A stretch of DNA of 64,000 nt from Siderastrea siderea (GCA_964030785.1 OZ034978.1:13195953-13259952); one strand, 5' to 3'. Counted from the stretch's first letter, positions 51,304 through 63,870 are shown. Program-made: numbers and translations. Notes: generated from the letters alone by a model not told the origin.

Positions 51304-52959
51304 GCACTCTCAGAAGCCATCGAACAACTAACGAATTTTCGTGAACAATTAGTCACAGTCTTACGTATTTGAACGTATTTCCAAAACAACTACGTGATTT
51401 CTTCCAATCGACTGCAGGAAGAGATAATACAACACCTTCAAGCCCACTCTTTCGAGATGGTGTTGAAGAAAATTTCAACATTGAATTGAAATTGCACAAC
51501 TTTACCTTATCACCTCACTATGTGAAATCTTAATTTCAGTATTTATAAACCGTCAAATAAAAAAAATCCTATCAAGGGCGGGAAACTGTGGTACGGCTTG
51601 TGTATTTCGAGTAAAGGCAGGAACGCCCCTGCCTGAGATCACCTTAGCAATATATGGTTTTCACTTACATTTTTCATAGCAATGCATTAATTAAACCTTA
51701 CTTTCCGAGCTTCATGCAGAGTCTGCAGATAATATCGGCAAGCAAGAATACATGACACCTATACTATGCTAGTAACTTCACAAGCCATTTATTCGAACAA
51801 ATTCTCTAAAATGTTAAAACGTTTTAACGTAGTAAATTAAAGATTATGCCTGACAAACTTTTTTTACTTGCCTTTGTTATTATTTTTGCCTTGGTTTCGC
51901 AAAACTCTGAACAAGTTTTGAACTGAGTTTGAGCAAATTTTAGGTTAATACCTGTTTTTAAAAACGTTGCGAAAAGTCAATGAATCACAGTGTATAAAAG
52001 TATCAGAGCAAACTCAGATTGGGCAAACCGTTTTGAAGACCTTGATGTTTGAGCAAACCCGTTAGTCTAACTTTACTTGCGTGTCACTGCAGCTGTGTTT
52101 TGTTTAACTTGCTGCTATTACCAAAACGTGAAACTTCGCACTGCATTTTTTAACACTGTTCTAAAAGACCCTTGGGACGAGAAGACCCTTGGGACGATTC
52201 AGTTGTTGAACGGCCTAACTCTTCCAGGAACTCTAGTTCAATAAAAATGACAGGACATTTCGATTGAGCATTTCACCATCACAGGGAATTCTGGGGAGGG
52301 GAACCCGTTGAATGAATGAAGTGCAGGCGTAAAAACGTAAAATCATTCTCTCTTCTCCTGAAGCCAGCGGCACTCCAGGCGATTTTAAACGCTCGTCGTG
52401 GCGAGTTTTGATCGCAAGCGAAAATCGGAACGGTGTGCCTGTTCTCGAGACGGCAATTTTTCCGGCAATTTTTGATCGCTCGTCGCAGCGATCAAAATCA
52501 CATGCCAGATATCGAAAATCGCCAGGAATCGCCTAGTATGTCCCCTCCCGCGAAAATCGTCAGCGATCGCTGGCGAACAAATTTCACCGCGACGAGGGTA
52601 TGAAATCGCCTATTGTGTTGCTGGTTTTAGCTGACGTAACAGTGCGTCTTAAATGAAGTATCGATTTAGGTTCTAGTATTAGTATATTTCTGTTGTTTTT
52701 TTCCTTGTCATTTTTCTTTTTATTTAGATGATAATGATGACATTTCATTCGATGAGTATAAATAGCCATACAATAAAGTTTACGGTTACCCTGCACAGCG
52801 GATCCAACCTAATCCCTCCCCCCCCCCCCCCACTCACCGAACCTCTGCGAAGGAGAGAGTAATGTAACAAGGAAAAAGCTGTCGCTTTGTAACTCGAAAA
52901 AAGCGTGAAAATAAGAAAAAGCACTGTTGGGCTGTTGACCCCAACCACCGGCGAAATGT
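51304..52959. other. Spacer with CGATTTTC-rich segment at 52370-52615
   Basis: No gene recognised. Between 52370 and 52615 the words GCGATCGC, CGAAAATCG, GATCGCTCGTCG and GCGACGAG recur in both orientations. This looks like a decayed palindromic element (GCGATTTTCG core). A C-run lies at 52818-52831. Confidence 0.4.
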
Positions 52960-55900
52960 TTACTGCTTCCCAACAGACATCGAATAAACCGTGGGAGGCA
53001 CTTCCGGACCATGAGGCTGCATCGCTTCTCCTGGTTGCTGTACAACTATCACGTTGGTGTGCTGAAAAAAGGGAAAAGGAAAAGAGAGGTAATGAGTATA
53101 TATATTGCTTTTGGCACAAAACGCACGTCAAATTGCATTTGCTTTAGCATTAAACTGAAAATCATTTTACGATGCAAATAGGACGAAAAACAAAAATAAC
53201 TAAGCGGAAAATAACAGTGAAAAAAATAAGACAAAGAAAATCTTAAGTAATAAATTACTACGTACAGAGCTAAAAACAATAGGTGAAAGCAATGAAAAGA
53301 TGTCGAGATTGCGTGACGGTATACGAAACGGATTTCGTGACTTACGGTTCTATTTGCACAGCAGGTTCCCATACAGCCAATGATGGAGCCAGCCAGGACA
53401 AACACTGCACCAAGAGCGTTCAGCACCACAATGCCCAGCAAACAGCTCTCGATTATCCGCACATCATCACAGTTCTCAACTTTAAAGTGAAATACATGGC
53501 GGGAAGTAAATGGTCTTATAATTTTACAGCTGCTCAGTTCTTTTGGATCATCACACAGGGTTTTGGTCAAAAAGGTGCTATTGTCAGGCGTATGCGTTTC
53601 TGGGAAACTCCCCACCTACCCCTCCCCTAACCCAACATTTTGCCTAAGTGATAATAAGTTAACAAGTTAGTGTTAATGTTGGGTTAGGGGAGGGGTAGCT
53701 GGGGAGTTTCCCAGAAACGCATAATGACCACAGAGGCTACAATCAAAGTTTTCTAATCTTACGAGGTTATTGGTCTTCAAGGTAGCGCTTTTTCAGGATT
53801 TCATAACTCTCATCGATTCCAGTCTCGAATTTCGAGCACATTCGAGAGTTACAGGTGAAAAGAGAGCAAAAATTTGAATGCACGTCAACTGTACGACTTT
53901 GAGCGGGAAAAAAAATCAAAAGAAGTTGACATAAAATAAATGTTTCTTACTTTTAATTGGAATATCTGTTCCCCCAGTGCAGTGACACGTTCCATCAGTT
54001 GTCATATGACAATTCTTCTCCAGTACCTTCCTTATGACGTTGAATATTAACCAGACGAGAAGTGTGAATATCACTCCAGCCACGCACACAATAAACCAGA
54101 GAATGTCGAATACCAAAAAGAACACCATCTAGACACAAACAATTGCACCAAAGTTACGTTTCCCTTTGACTCATGGGTTTCCTTATTAAATACGTATTAA
54201 GACGGATTACGCTCAACGTTCGAGCAATAGGTGCAAAAATTATTTGCTGAAAACTACTCATAGCACGGTAACATTTTGAATACTATTTGAAACATCTCGT
54301 TTTAATTTGCTTCTCCGAGTGACCCCGCGGTAAAATTCTCAAGCCTTCTCGAGAAAAGTAATGTCAAATCTCGTAAAAATATGCTGCAAACGGGCGCCAT
54401 TTTGTTTTGAACTGACATGAAGCGTCTTTTCAACTAAAATATATATAGTAGCTTCAAATTCAATTTTCTCTCGCGGGGTCAGCTTGGAAGGTTAAGTATT
54501 GATAATTTCTTCTTTTTTCATTCAAAATGTTACCACGCTATGAGTATTTTTAGTAACTAGCGGAAATCGTTTTAATTAAGTAAGGAAGGTGCATGTAATA
54601 CCGATAAATTCTGGTTACCCGCTTTCCCCGGTTCCCCCACCCCCACCGCTTATAACTTTATGAACCCAGTCCTTTGGTAACGACGCAACATTCGGGGCTA
54701 ATTTCCTCGTTGTCCCTACTTCCCGATGAACTTAGTTTGCCAATTTAAAAAAAGAGAGAGGAAAAAAAATGAAAACAACGTTTTAAACAATTCACGAATT
54801 GGGTGGATTTAAACCCATTATGTGCTGCTACTTTGCTAAATTTAAACTGCCTCAATGTTAACTTCTCGACGAGCTAGCCTTCTGTCAGTTCAACTTTCAT
54901 ACCTTGGCACATCTTGACATTAACGAACACTGATCGTTTTATCCTAAGCTAATAAACTAAAGATCAGGTCTTGATATAAATTGGGACGTACTGCTGAAGT
55001 CCACCAGTAATTAAAAACAGCACGTAAAGAGCCAGTGTCACCCAAAGTGCTTTGAGCGCTTGTGTTTTTGTTTTGAAACAGCTTTAAGGACGGTGGCCCC
55101 TATTGCTAACGCGCACATTTTCTGCGCATCGCGCGTTCATCCCGCGCGATCGCGCGATTCCTGTATGTGCAGTGGTGCGAAAATAAAATGTTAGGTGTAT
55201 TGAGTTGTTGTTTTTGTATTTCGCTTCGGCTGTGGAAGTGTTGACCCGCAAATGGGGAACGTGAAACCAAAAACGAAATGGAAGGTTAATGAAAGAATCC
55301 GGGCAGTCGAAGCGCCAGCGCTTGCACGACAAAAAACAAACATCGACACCGGCTTCCGACAACAAGTGAAACAAGGAAAGTAGCGCGGGAGGGACGAAGT
55401 TGACTTGGCGAGAAGGTGGACGAACAGTGGATCTCGGCGTGTTAGCTGAACAGACTTGTTTTTCTGGAAAGCGACCTTCTGAAAAGACCACGATAGCGTC
55501 AACCTTTCGGTTAAATTCTCAAGTACTTCGCTTTCACCTCCACGGTAAAGAAAATTACCGATTTGATCAGTTGATTGTGGATTTACATATTATAAGAATT
55601 GTTTAATTGAGAGACTTCCTATGTTGAAAATGACATTCTTAAGATGTTAAAGTGAATGATCGAATGGAATTGCTTCCGAGTAATTTTTTAAATCTTTGGA
55701 ACAAAATAATACAGCAACTGGTCGCGAGTTAAATCTCTTTGCCGAATAACACTTCGCAGGCTAAAAACTTGTGCCATTTTCCTCCATAATTTACATGTGC
55801 TTGGAAGCTTCCAAAAACCTTTTTCGGGTAATTTTGGCCGGTAAACTGCCAGATGCCGCCGGTAGCAATACTATTTATTTTAGCAAAGTTGTTTGATGGT

Positions 55901-58900
55901 TGACAGAACTTAACAGCCAGCAGGATGCATGCGAATCAGTAAGAAATTCGTTTTTACATTGACAAATCTGTGAAGTCGCTACCGGCAGCAAGTTAAAATG
56001 GCATTATGAGAGCAACGGTAGTTTCACGAGTACTCACCTTGAAGTTAATTAGCTTTCCAAAGAATGCTGGAAGAAGAGCTGCCTGTGAAAGCTGTGCTGA
56101 AGTCTTGTTTTTGAAGAAAAATAGGTCAACTTCACCGTTTCCTCAGCGGTCCGCATTCTGTTTTTGCCTTTATGTTTTCCCATTGTCGTTTTTCATCTTT
56201 TGGCGAATAACGACTGAAATGTACTGTATTTTAGGGGCCAATGAGTTGAGAAGAATCTTTACAAACCACAAATGCACTCCAATGTATGAGTGTTTAGCGT
56301 GATCAGGATAAAAACGCAGAACAATTAGTAGAAAAGTACGAAGTTTTATGCTGGCATGGCCTTCCTCTCTCTCTTTTAGAATGCTTTTAAAACAGTGTTT
56401 CAAAAGGAAAGTCGTAAAAAGACACTGTCTAGAGGACAAAGTTGAAGCAAACTACTTGTTTAGATTGAAACTGTGTCTCACCTAACGCGAAAACCGAAAG
56501 TGTCAGACACTTGAGCAGTATTGTATTTCAGATCTTTTGCAGTGAAATAATCACTCCTATTTTTAAGGTACTAACATGTTGTCATTTCCACGTGTGGCAT
56601 TTTCTTAGCAGAGGGAAAGGAAACGTATTTAGGGCTTACATCTAATGAAAAATCTTTCCATTTGTACTTTGTTCGTAAGAGATTAGAAAGAGTCAAAAGC
56701 GTAAAGAAATTGTGAAGCAACTTCTTGAAAGAAAAACAAAAACGGCACCTAACTGACCCGCCCGATAGTCTATGAAATATTAAAAGAAACCCTACCTCCT
56801 GTCGGTCTGGAAAAATGTCGATAGCTGTTATAAACTGCAGCAACCGATGGAATGAAATCAGGTTGACCTGCTGAAGTAGACGAGTAGCCGAGTTTTGATA
56901 ACTCCACTTAGCGATCTAGCCGAATGAGAAGGAACAAATCGAAAACTTGACGAGAAATTTCAGCTTTCGATTACAGCTAGGTTAGTTCGCTTCAGAGCTA
57001 CAGATTCCGATTTAGTGGCATTTCCTGTTATTTGTCAAGATCCGAACACGATGAAAACCCAAAACAATAAGCTATATTTAGCTACTGTAGATAAGCGACG
57101 TTTCCAGTTCATTCAAACAAACAGCCAAAAAGTCTGAGATGAATTGACACGCCTTGACAGTTAAATGACAGGATATTGAAACATTGTAAAAACCAAGGAA
57201 CACAGCGCAAGAAGAAGAAAATATTTCATGCAGACAGTTTGAAGCTGGAACAAAATTAATAACAACAGTAGTGTGACTTTCGAGTTCGGATTGTTGTGGA
57301 GCAATTCGCGGGAAAATGCTGCAAGAATTTGCGGCGCTGTGCAAACACTATCGAAAGAACATCGCGCCCGAAACTAGCCCAGCAAAATTTTTGGGCCCGA
57401 AGAGTTTTCGGATTTTTTGAGAAAAGAACACCAGCTTATTTATGGGAGCTCCAGGGTTAGACTAGCTAGCCTAGCTATATATATATTACAGGCTTGGTCT
57501 GACCCCACTGACAATTTGAAGTAGCCTTCTAGAACTTGCAAGCATGTAAACAACAATCAAGATTCTCGCTGCACAACATTCATTGAACAATGAAATCGCC
57601 TTACGGCACTCCGTTATAGTATGTTCTTTGATAAGGCAATTGTAAAATCCCCATACAGTTGGCAGAGATAAAATCAATCGACGTTTTACGAGGATTTTGC
57701 TTTGCTGCATCCTTTCACCATGAGTCCCCTCCGCCATCTTCGATTCCCAGCATCCATCACTTCGACTTGCATTTTATTCCCCACCGGGGAGGAGAGCGTC
57801 AAGAAAATTGTCACTGATGGAAAACATGTCGTGCGGGAGTTAGGAAAAAGTGAAGTTAACTTTTTAAAATGCACGGTTACCCCTAGTTTTTATGTAATCA
57901 ATCAAAAGCAGGACAACTGTTAGGTATTGTGATATATTCTTTTTCAGAAGAAAAACCGTCCGTCAAAAGTTATTTTACAAACGTTCCAATTTACTGGGTC
58001 AAATAATGGCCCGCCAAGAACAGGAAATTCGCATATAGAATTCGGCAGCATGTTTAGAATTGTATCTTTGTTATTCATTACAAAGCGCCTATCAGTTTAG
58101 ACATCTTCTTGTCCTACTTAAGTCAAATAATGGCTATCTTTTATTTTAAAAAGTTTTTTTTCCTAATTTTTAAAAAATGCTTAATCAGCACTTTTTTACC
58201 ATATTTGGGCCTAGTTATCTCTGAAAAATGCACGGTGAGCCCCCATTTTCTCTCTGGATTTTAACAGCCCTAGGTACGAGTAACAAATCCCACATGGCCA
58301 CAAACAGGAAAAGAAACCTTCCTATTAGGGGCCACCGTCCTTAGGCGTTTGGCTGGCGCGTTTGCCGGACTTTTCGCAAATTATGCCGTGCCGTAATGGC
58401 CTTCTAGCGAGCTGATATGTACAGTAGTAGTCTCTGAAAATAGAAATATCTTCATCGCTAGATGTTACTGGAGAAAACAACTCTAGAACTGACTTTGTAG
58501 TCAGCGCGTATGGAGCTATCATAGCACCCGATCGATTGATTGATCGATCGATCTCGATGTATGTAAAACCAGAGAAGCCACTTCCACTCGGTATAAAAAT
58601 AAGACAAAAAGAAATAGTAAGAATATTGACGTCTTCATCGCTAGATGTCACTGGAGAAAACTAATCAAGATCTGATTCTGCATGGAATGCGTTTACAATG
58701 ATCTATTACATCCGATCGATGGATCGCGCGATCGATCGTATCGAGCGATGTCGATGGACGCAAAAGCCACTTACACTTTTTGTAAAAGTAAAAAATAAAC
58801 AGCCAGCTGTGAACACAAGGAATAATTAACAAAACAGCACAAGCTTATGACCATAAGCATTATTTTGGAGCGGGCCCGTAGCTACTGTTATTTCAATTTG

Positions 58901-60680
58901 TAGTAAATTAATTTTCCTTCTGTTTTCATCCGGCAACGAATGCAATATAGCACTATTTCGGCGAAGACAGTGTCAGTACTATTGCTGAAACCCGTAGATG
59001 TTTTTCTTTTCCTCAGCTATTGATACACGGACTCCTTCGGCCGTACAACTTTGGCAGAGCTCGGAAGACTCGGCCTTCGCCTCAGCTTTCCTGAATCCTA
59101 CGAATCTGACTACGAAGCATCCACTTTTAAGATCTCCTTCTCCACCGCACAAACACCTGAGAATTCGGAAATATAAAACGAAATCGATACGACGAAACTT
59201 AAATGTCAACTCGAAATTCACACCAGTGCTTTCGGATCGCTAGCGGCAGCGATGGAAGAAGATACAAATCAGACTTTTTATAATCCTGGAGAAGTAAAAG
59301 GTTGCGTAGAGCAAAAGCTCAAGTGTCTGCCATTTTGAAGTGGACGTAAAAAGGACATCTCCTACTTATAACTATATTGCCTCTCTTAGAAGGCATTTTT
59401 TCGAAAACATCGACTGAAAAGAGCTGTTCACTATCACAATGAGTTTTCTTTGCCATAAAAAATCCTTACAAAGCTGTATAATACGGAATTTTACCTATCA
59501 GTTTAGTCCAAAAGAACGCAAAATCTATAAAAAATTTCTCGATGAAAGAGAGGAAAATTTCGGAGACCTACACAAATCTAGAAGCATCTAAAGCATTTAG
59601 CAGAGGTACAGCGCTACGGTTAGCGAGAGTTGTGGTAACTTGTTTTACCATTTAATAGTTTTAACCGGAAAACGTTTTACGGTCGGTCGCTTCGGTATTA
59701 ACGGACGCACAGTGGTTTTCGTTTTGCCTAAACCCAAAAATGGGTCAAACTTACCACTATCTTGTTTCTTCTCCACCAGGTTACTAAACCAAATCCAGCA
59801 CAAATTGCCAGCTAATCAAAGAATTCAAAGAAAAAATTGGAAATACAAGTCAGTCAAACATACAAAAACAAAATAAGAAAGACTAAATGAAATAACTTAC
59901 AGTACGCAATTGTAAGAAAAGATTTCAGGGGCCCGTTGCTTGAAAGTCCCGGTAACTTTTTGGGCCTGGAGCTATATTTTAAAATCAAAATCGATAGTTC
60001 GTTGGCCTAGATTTTAGCCCGCATATCAGCCCGACTTGTTTTATCAACTTAGACTTTTATTGCTCGGCTTTTACAACCAACAAAATTTGAGTCTTGAGTG
60101 TAAACATTGCGCACATAAAAGAGCTTTCCGGGCTCGAAAAGTTATCGAGACTTTTGAGAAACGGGTCCCTGGTTAGCCAGAAAAGCGGGGGGAAATAGGA
60201 GACTAGTGATGTTTTGGCTGCCGGAGTGTAAGACACAAGTTCGTTCCCACTTCAAAATCTTAAATCAATCCGTTTTTTTTTATGCTTCAACGAAGAAGTT
60301 CTGTGGTCCTCTTAGAAATTTGAAAACAGTATGCAAAAAGCTTACTCTGTGGAAATCTATAGCATTTTTTTACATTTGTTCTCTTTGGACTTTAAAGGTG
60401 AACGGAGTGAAAAAATACTGGATGTGTTTTTCTGTGAGATTAGCAAAATCCTTATTCTTTGTAAAGTTTAGAGTGCATGAAAGTTGCTTCTCTTTTGAGA
60501 AACAAAACAAAATTGAAGTTAATTATAATTTACCCCTCCTCCAGTCCAAATTCCTGATCCGTCCACACCTCCTTTGCTGGCATAAATAAAGCCCAAAATC
60601 AGGTCCACGAAGGCAGTAATTGCGATTAAAATCGACACGATACCAGCTGCCTTTGCCTTTCCAGCTTCGACCAGTTCCAT
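52960..60680 (-). CDS. Four-pass membrane protein (MS4A/tetraspan-like), incomplete model
   Basis: Confident exons (minus): 60680-60534 (49 codons, starts MELVEAGKAKAAG), 54128-53951, 53479-53346 (5' edge uncertain) and 53061-52960 with stop. A weaker exon at 56082-56038 (AALLPAFFGKLINFK) has a strong donor but lies between the two ends of a transposon (55085-58345). At least one exon, carrying TM2, is missing between 60534 and 54128. Membrane segments: GIVSILIAITAFVDLILGFI, FDILWFIVCVAGVIFTLLV and CLLGIVVLNALGAVFVLAGS. Cysteines cluster between the last two (NCHMTTDGTCHC, NCDD, ESC). The C-tail is VIVVQQPGEAMQPHG and ends SMSVGKQ. The layout resembles MS4A-type proteins; no orthologue name can be given. 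A paralogue's last exon is at 63781. Confidence 0.7.
53591..53723. mobile_element. Small hairpin MITE next to an exon (TA flanks)
   Basis: ATGCGTTTCTGGGAAACTCC (53592) with CCACCTACCCCTCCCCTAAC is mirrored by GTTAGGGGAGGGGTAG...GGAGTTTCCCAGAAACGCAT (to 53723). TA lies at both edges, as in Tc1/mariner-type MITEs. The arms are ~47 bp. The left arm touches the 5' side of the four-pass gene's exon (minus strand). I recall this family as very common in coral genomes. Confidence 0.75.
55085..58345. mobile_element. ~3.26-kb pair of AAGGACGGTGGCC ends (one element or two solo ends)
   Basis: TTAAGGACGGTGGCCCCTAT at 55085 and TAGGGGCCACCGTCCTTA ending at 58344 are inverted copies. The left subterminal region is GCGC-rich (GCGCATCGCGCG, CGCGCGATCGCGCG). 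The right has TGCACGGTGAGCCCCCATTT, with a related TGCACGGTTACCCCTAGTTT at 57872. The interior has no transposase frame. It lies in the introns of the four-pass gene. AAGGACGGTGGCC ends are a family I recall as abundant in corals. Confidence 0.55.
58420..58800. repeat. Tandem duplication (~180 bp) rich in GATC palindromes
   Basis: TCTTCATCGCTAGATGT(T/C)AC and TGGAGAAAAC occur at 58449 and 58632. Each is followed ~80 bases later by a cluster of GATCGAT words (58530-58553; 58711-58738, including GCGCGATCGATCG), then AAGCCACTT. The open minus frame 58651-58325 across it is repeat translation. Four-pass gene intron. Confidence 0.6.
58801..59928. other. Intronic stretch without a clear feature
   Basis: A more GC-balanced block at 58998-59243 is open on both strands and lacks a recognisable domain. 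It could hold an exon but the phase and splice sites give no decision. The rest is AT-rich and featureless. Confidence 0.35.
59929..60172. mobile_element. MITE with GGGCCCGTTGCTTGAAAGTC ends
   Basis: The left end GGGGCCCGTTGCTTGAAAGT, with CCCGGTAACTTTT inside, is mirrored by AAAAGTTATCGAGAC and TTTTGAGAAACGGGTCCCT on the right. The interior has paired words (GCCCGCATATCAGCCCG, TAGACTTTTATTGCTCGGC). About 244 bp. Intron 1 of the four-pass gene. Confidence 0.65.
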
Positions 60681-61483
60681 CAGTCTCAGTTATTCGGAAG
60701 CAAAGGCTCGAAAAGTAGTTACAAATAACGTCAAAAAAACAAAATGTGAATGAAGCTCAGTATGAAAATTACAAATGGCGGCGGCTTATCTTTCCAGGCA
60801 ACGTCATATTGGCAGTCATTGGTCGTTGGCAGGGCGGGAAAAGGTTGGGCGATGAAACGAGCAGTCCGCTCTTCAAGCGATGTGTGATGCGGAGAAGGGC
60901 TGGTACGAGCGCTCTTTCCGCGCTTCCGGTGCGTTTGGTAGCCGGCAAAATTTACCTTTCGACAAACCGGAAATCTCATTTTCTTTCTTTATTTTTCAGC
61001 CAGCCGTGCACTATGATTAAAACGTTTTTTCACAGTCCTGGCTCACAGCTTAAAATGTTTACGTCTGCGTGCATATTAGTCAATCGTCTTCAGAGTAAGT
61101 TGGCTAAAAATCAGCTCAATTTGAGGGTCTCGAATGCTTGCTCTTGCCGCAAAACATGACACGGTTGTCCTTCACCGTTTCTTTGACAAAAGCTCCAGAT
61201 TACTCCGCCCTAAATCTTACATATTTTAAAGGTCGATAAATTTTACATAACATAATAAAAAATTAGCTGGAGATATTTGGAGTTAGTGGCGTTTTGCAAC
61301 TTTAAACTTTGCCTCCTTGCAACGCGCCATGGCAATGATTCGTCGCAACGCTGTCAACTGTATGTAAACAAGTCAAAAGTAAAATTAAGTTTGAAGATTT
61401 CTCCTCCCTTTATCTCACAAAAACATAGCAAAGAAAACCGTCTAAACTGAGAAGCAATTCTATTTGTAGTTCCTAAAGAAACA

Positions 61484-61485
<2 letters not shown>

Positions 61486-61542
<57 letters not shown>

Positions 61543-61548
61543 AATAAT
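61486..61548. repeat. (AAT)n microsatellite
   Basis: Twenty or so AAT units, nearly perfect, with one ACT near the end. Confidence 0.95.
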
Positions 61549-62527
61549 GCAATTCTTTATACAGATGGCCTATATCTCACCAGGTGGTTTTCAATAGGGC
61601 AATGTGAAAATATAACAAGATAAAATTCAACTAAAATACTAAAATGCTAATTTAAATATTAGAAAATTAAGAGGGATTAAACACCTAAGTTCTACTTAAA
61701 AGTTGAAGAAAATGGAAAGCTATTTTAAAATTTAAACCTATTATGAAACGATATTCTAAAAGCATTATAAGACAGGTTTCTCATCTCCATAGGCAGGGCA
61801 TTCCAGTCAAGCATAGGAGAGGTTTTGGGGGGGGGGGGGGGAAGAAGAAGAAGCGCGGTGTTGATGTGATTTGATTTAATTAATTAACCAGGGTGTCCTG
61901 ATTAACCTTGCACGAGCTGCACGCATTATAAATACGCGCCATCCAAACGCCATTTTCCATCTTTTTACTTTACTCTGCTCGTTTTTAGACAGTTTTTAGG
62001 CAGTTTGTTAGCATCGATCAAGGCGGATAAGACAAAGAAAAGATAACCCAAAGTCGGCGTTTTTCGGGAACTTAATAGATTATCAGGATTATGGAGGAAA
62101 CCCAAGGAGGCAACCATTTTGATCTAGCACCTAATTTGATCCCAGTCCACTGATCACACCTTTTTGCTCAGACGCGCTGGTTTCATCGCTCAACCCTTTT
62201 CCGCCCTTGTCTTTGTGTAGCGCGGTCCGCCAGGTTTTTCCGCCGTTTCTCCAGGTTCGACATGTCCAACAAATGATAACATTTTCCTTGAGGGGGTGGG
62301 GATGGCGGAGGCCGGTGAGGAGGGAATATAGCCGGAGTCGGGATATTTGCACGAGGCAACAAGTAATTTGTAGCGTGTATGGAAGGAAATCAGGCTTCCC
62401 GTTTGACAAATAGCGTGGAAAGCTATTAAGAGGCAACTCAAGTTCTTTCTTCATACATGTCGTGAAGGTTTGTATTAAGGACTACAGGAAGGTTCTACAG
62501 TTAACGTAAAGGCAAACCTTGTACCTC

Positions 62528-62632
62528 TCAAAGATTCCGCATAGGAAGCAAAACTCCCAGGGATTCCGCGTAGAAAGCAAAGCTCCCAGGGATTCCGCAT
62601 AGCAAGTATAGCTCCCAGGGATCCCGCATAGG
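62528..62632. repeat. 29-bp tandem repeat, three to four units
   Basis: The unit core CTCCCAGGGATTCCGC is followed by (A/G)TAG(G/A/C)AAG(C/T)A. Copies start at ~62532, 62561, 62590 and 62619, with few differences between them. Confidence 0.8.
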
Positions 62633-63780
62633 AGAAACAACAAAACAAAAAGTCGCTGATATGATCTGACAGCTTTCCGCTCTCGTCCCAGAATCTGACT
62701 ATAAGTTGGAGTTAGGATCAATTAACATTAAACATGAAAGTACTTGGTTGCTTTATTTAAACTCAATTGACACTTTGATACAACGTTTAGTCTCTTCCGG
62801 AAATTATGAGTTTTATTATTTTAACTTAGCCAGTAATAGGAGGGAAAATAAAGTAGAGGAGCAGAAAGGAAGAAATCCCCGCGCTATATGACCTAAAAAC
62901 GAGGCATATTGGTCCTATTAGACAATAGTGCTGACTATTCTAACTTCGAGAGTGTATATTTAATTTGAAAAGAATATTTAAAAATTTACTCGCCGAGGGA
63001 ATCGATATAAGGCAAGCGATTCCTGAAATCACACTAAAGTGAAACGTTAACATTTTCGCAGTTAGGGAAACAAATGCCAGTTTTGGGGTAAAATCTTTGT
63101 AGTTCGTCCTAAGAATGGCATCATGTTTGCTTAAATGGACACTGTGACCAATTCTTAGGATAACATTGAAAAGCTAAAAGACATATTCATCACAAGAAAA
63201 TCAAACTGCAGGCTAATGTTTTCACGTTTTTTCCTTTGTTTCTGGGAAAATCGCCAGAAACTATGATTTATTCTTCCTGTAAGAAAATCATTTGATTTCC
63301 TTCTCTTGTGGTTCTAAGAGTATTCTGTGTATGAGAACAGGCATTTAATTTTAATTTTGGCACATTTTTCACTCCAAAACGTAAAAATCCCCGTGACAGA
63401 GTCCCTTTAAGCACACGTGAAGTTACTAAGCAGCGGTGCCTCTTTTATCAAAGATTACAGGCTCAGTCGGCTATAAGAAGAAATTCCATCAGCTTGACCC
63501 AAAATAACATTTTTAGGTGCCCTGAAAGCTTTAAAATGTAAACATTAATGAATGGAAATGAGCAATGTGTGTGCAATATAATATTGTGTCACTCGTTTAC
63601 ACATATTTTCAACCATGCGATTCTTTGTTCGCTTGAATAGACAAGACTGCCTCAGTCCCTCACGCCTCTTTGAGTCTCTTACTTCCGGGTTCTGACGCTG
63701 TTCTGTGATAATACCCAAATCTAAGAAACCGGAAGTCAGAAAGCCAAACAAAACCGAGAGAGGGTACGAGGACACACCCA

Positions 63781-63870
63781 TTAGTACTTTGCGGGGTACT
63801 CTGGCGGCGGGGCTCCATGTTGTTGAGTAGTCATGACCATTCCTGGCTGTTGAACCACCACTACGTTAGT
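63781..63870 (-). CDS. Last exon of a paralogous four-pass membrane protein gene
   Basis: After an acceptor (ATTTACGCAG) the exon encodes 29 residues: TNVVVVQQPGMV, then TTQQHGAPPPEYPAKY and a stop. It matches the last exon of the gene at 52960-60680 (TNVIVVQQPGEA) in phase, position and start motif, so it is a tandem paralogue whose other exons lie beyond the right edge. The ending PPPEY is a possible WW-binding (PPxY) motif, absent from the first copy. Confidence 0.75.
   Translation of the reverse strand, partial: TNVVVVQQPGMVMTTQQHGAPPPEYPAKY

Larger units (their letters stand above)
60681..63780. other. Spacer between the tandem four-pass genes
   Basis: No gene recognised. It holds the (AAT)n tract, a G-run at 61826-61841 and the 29-bp tandem repeat. 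The frame at 62131-62454 (minus) has no domain. The stretch upstream of 60680 should contain the promoter of the four-pass gene, but no motif stands out. Confidence 0.45.

Noticed and set aside
54985..55075. Hydrophobic 30-residue minus frame (ALKALWVTLALYVLFLITGG) as the missing TM2 exon of the four-pass gene
   Set aside because: The acceptor lacks a pyrimidine tract and the only donor (GTCCCA) is poor; it abuts the transposon end. Chance hydrophobicity is more likely.
55084..55491. 135-aa minus-strand frame
   Set aside because: It starts inside a transposon end (GCGC-rich subterminal region), and its other-frame partner is also open; no domain is seen.
58325..58651. 108-aa minus frame with SSDED repeats
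   Set aside because: Produced by the ~180-bp tandem duplication and ends within a transposon terminus.
62131..62454. 107-aa minus frame
   Set aside because: No domain, overlapping open frames in two other phases, and a context that reads like repeat sequence.
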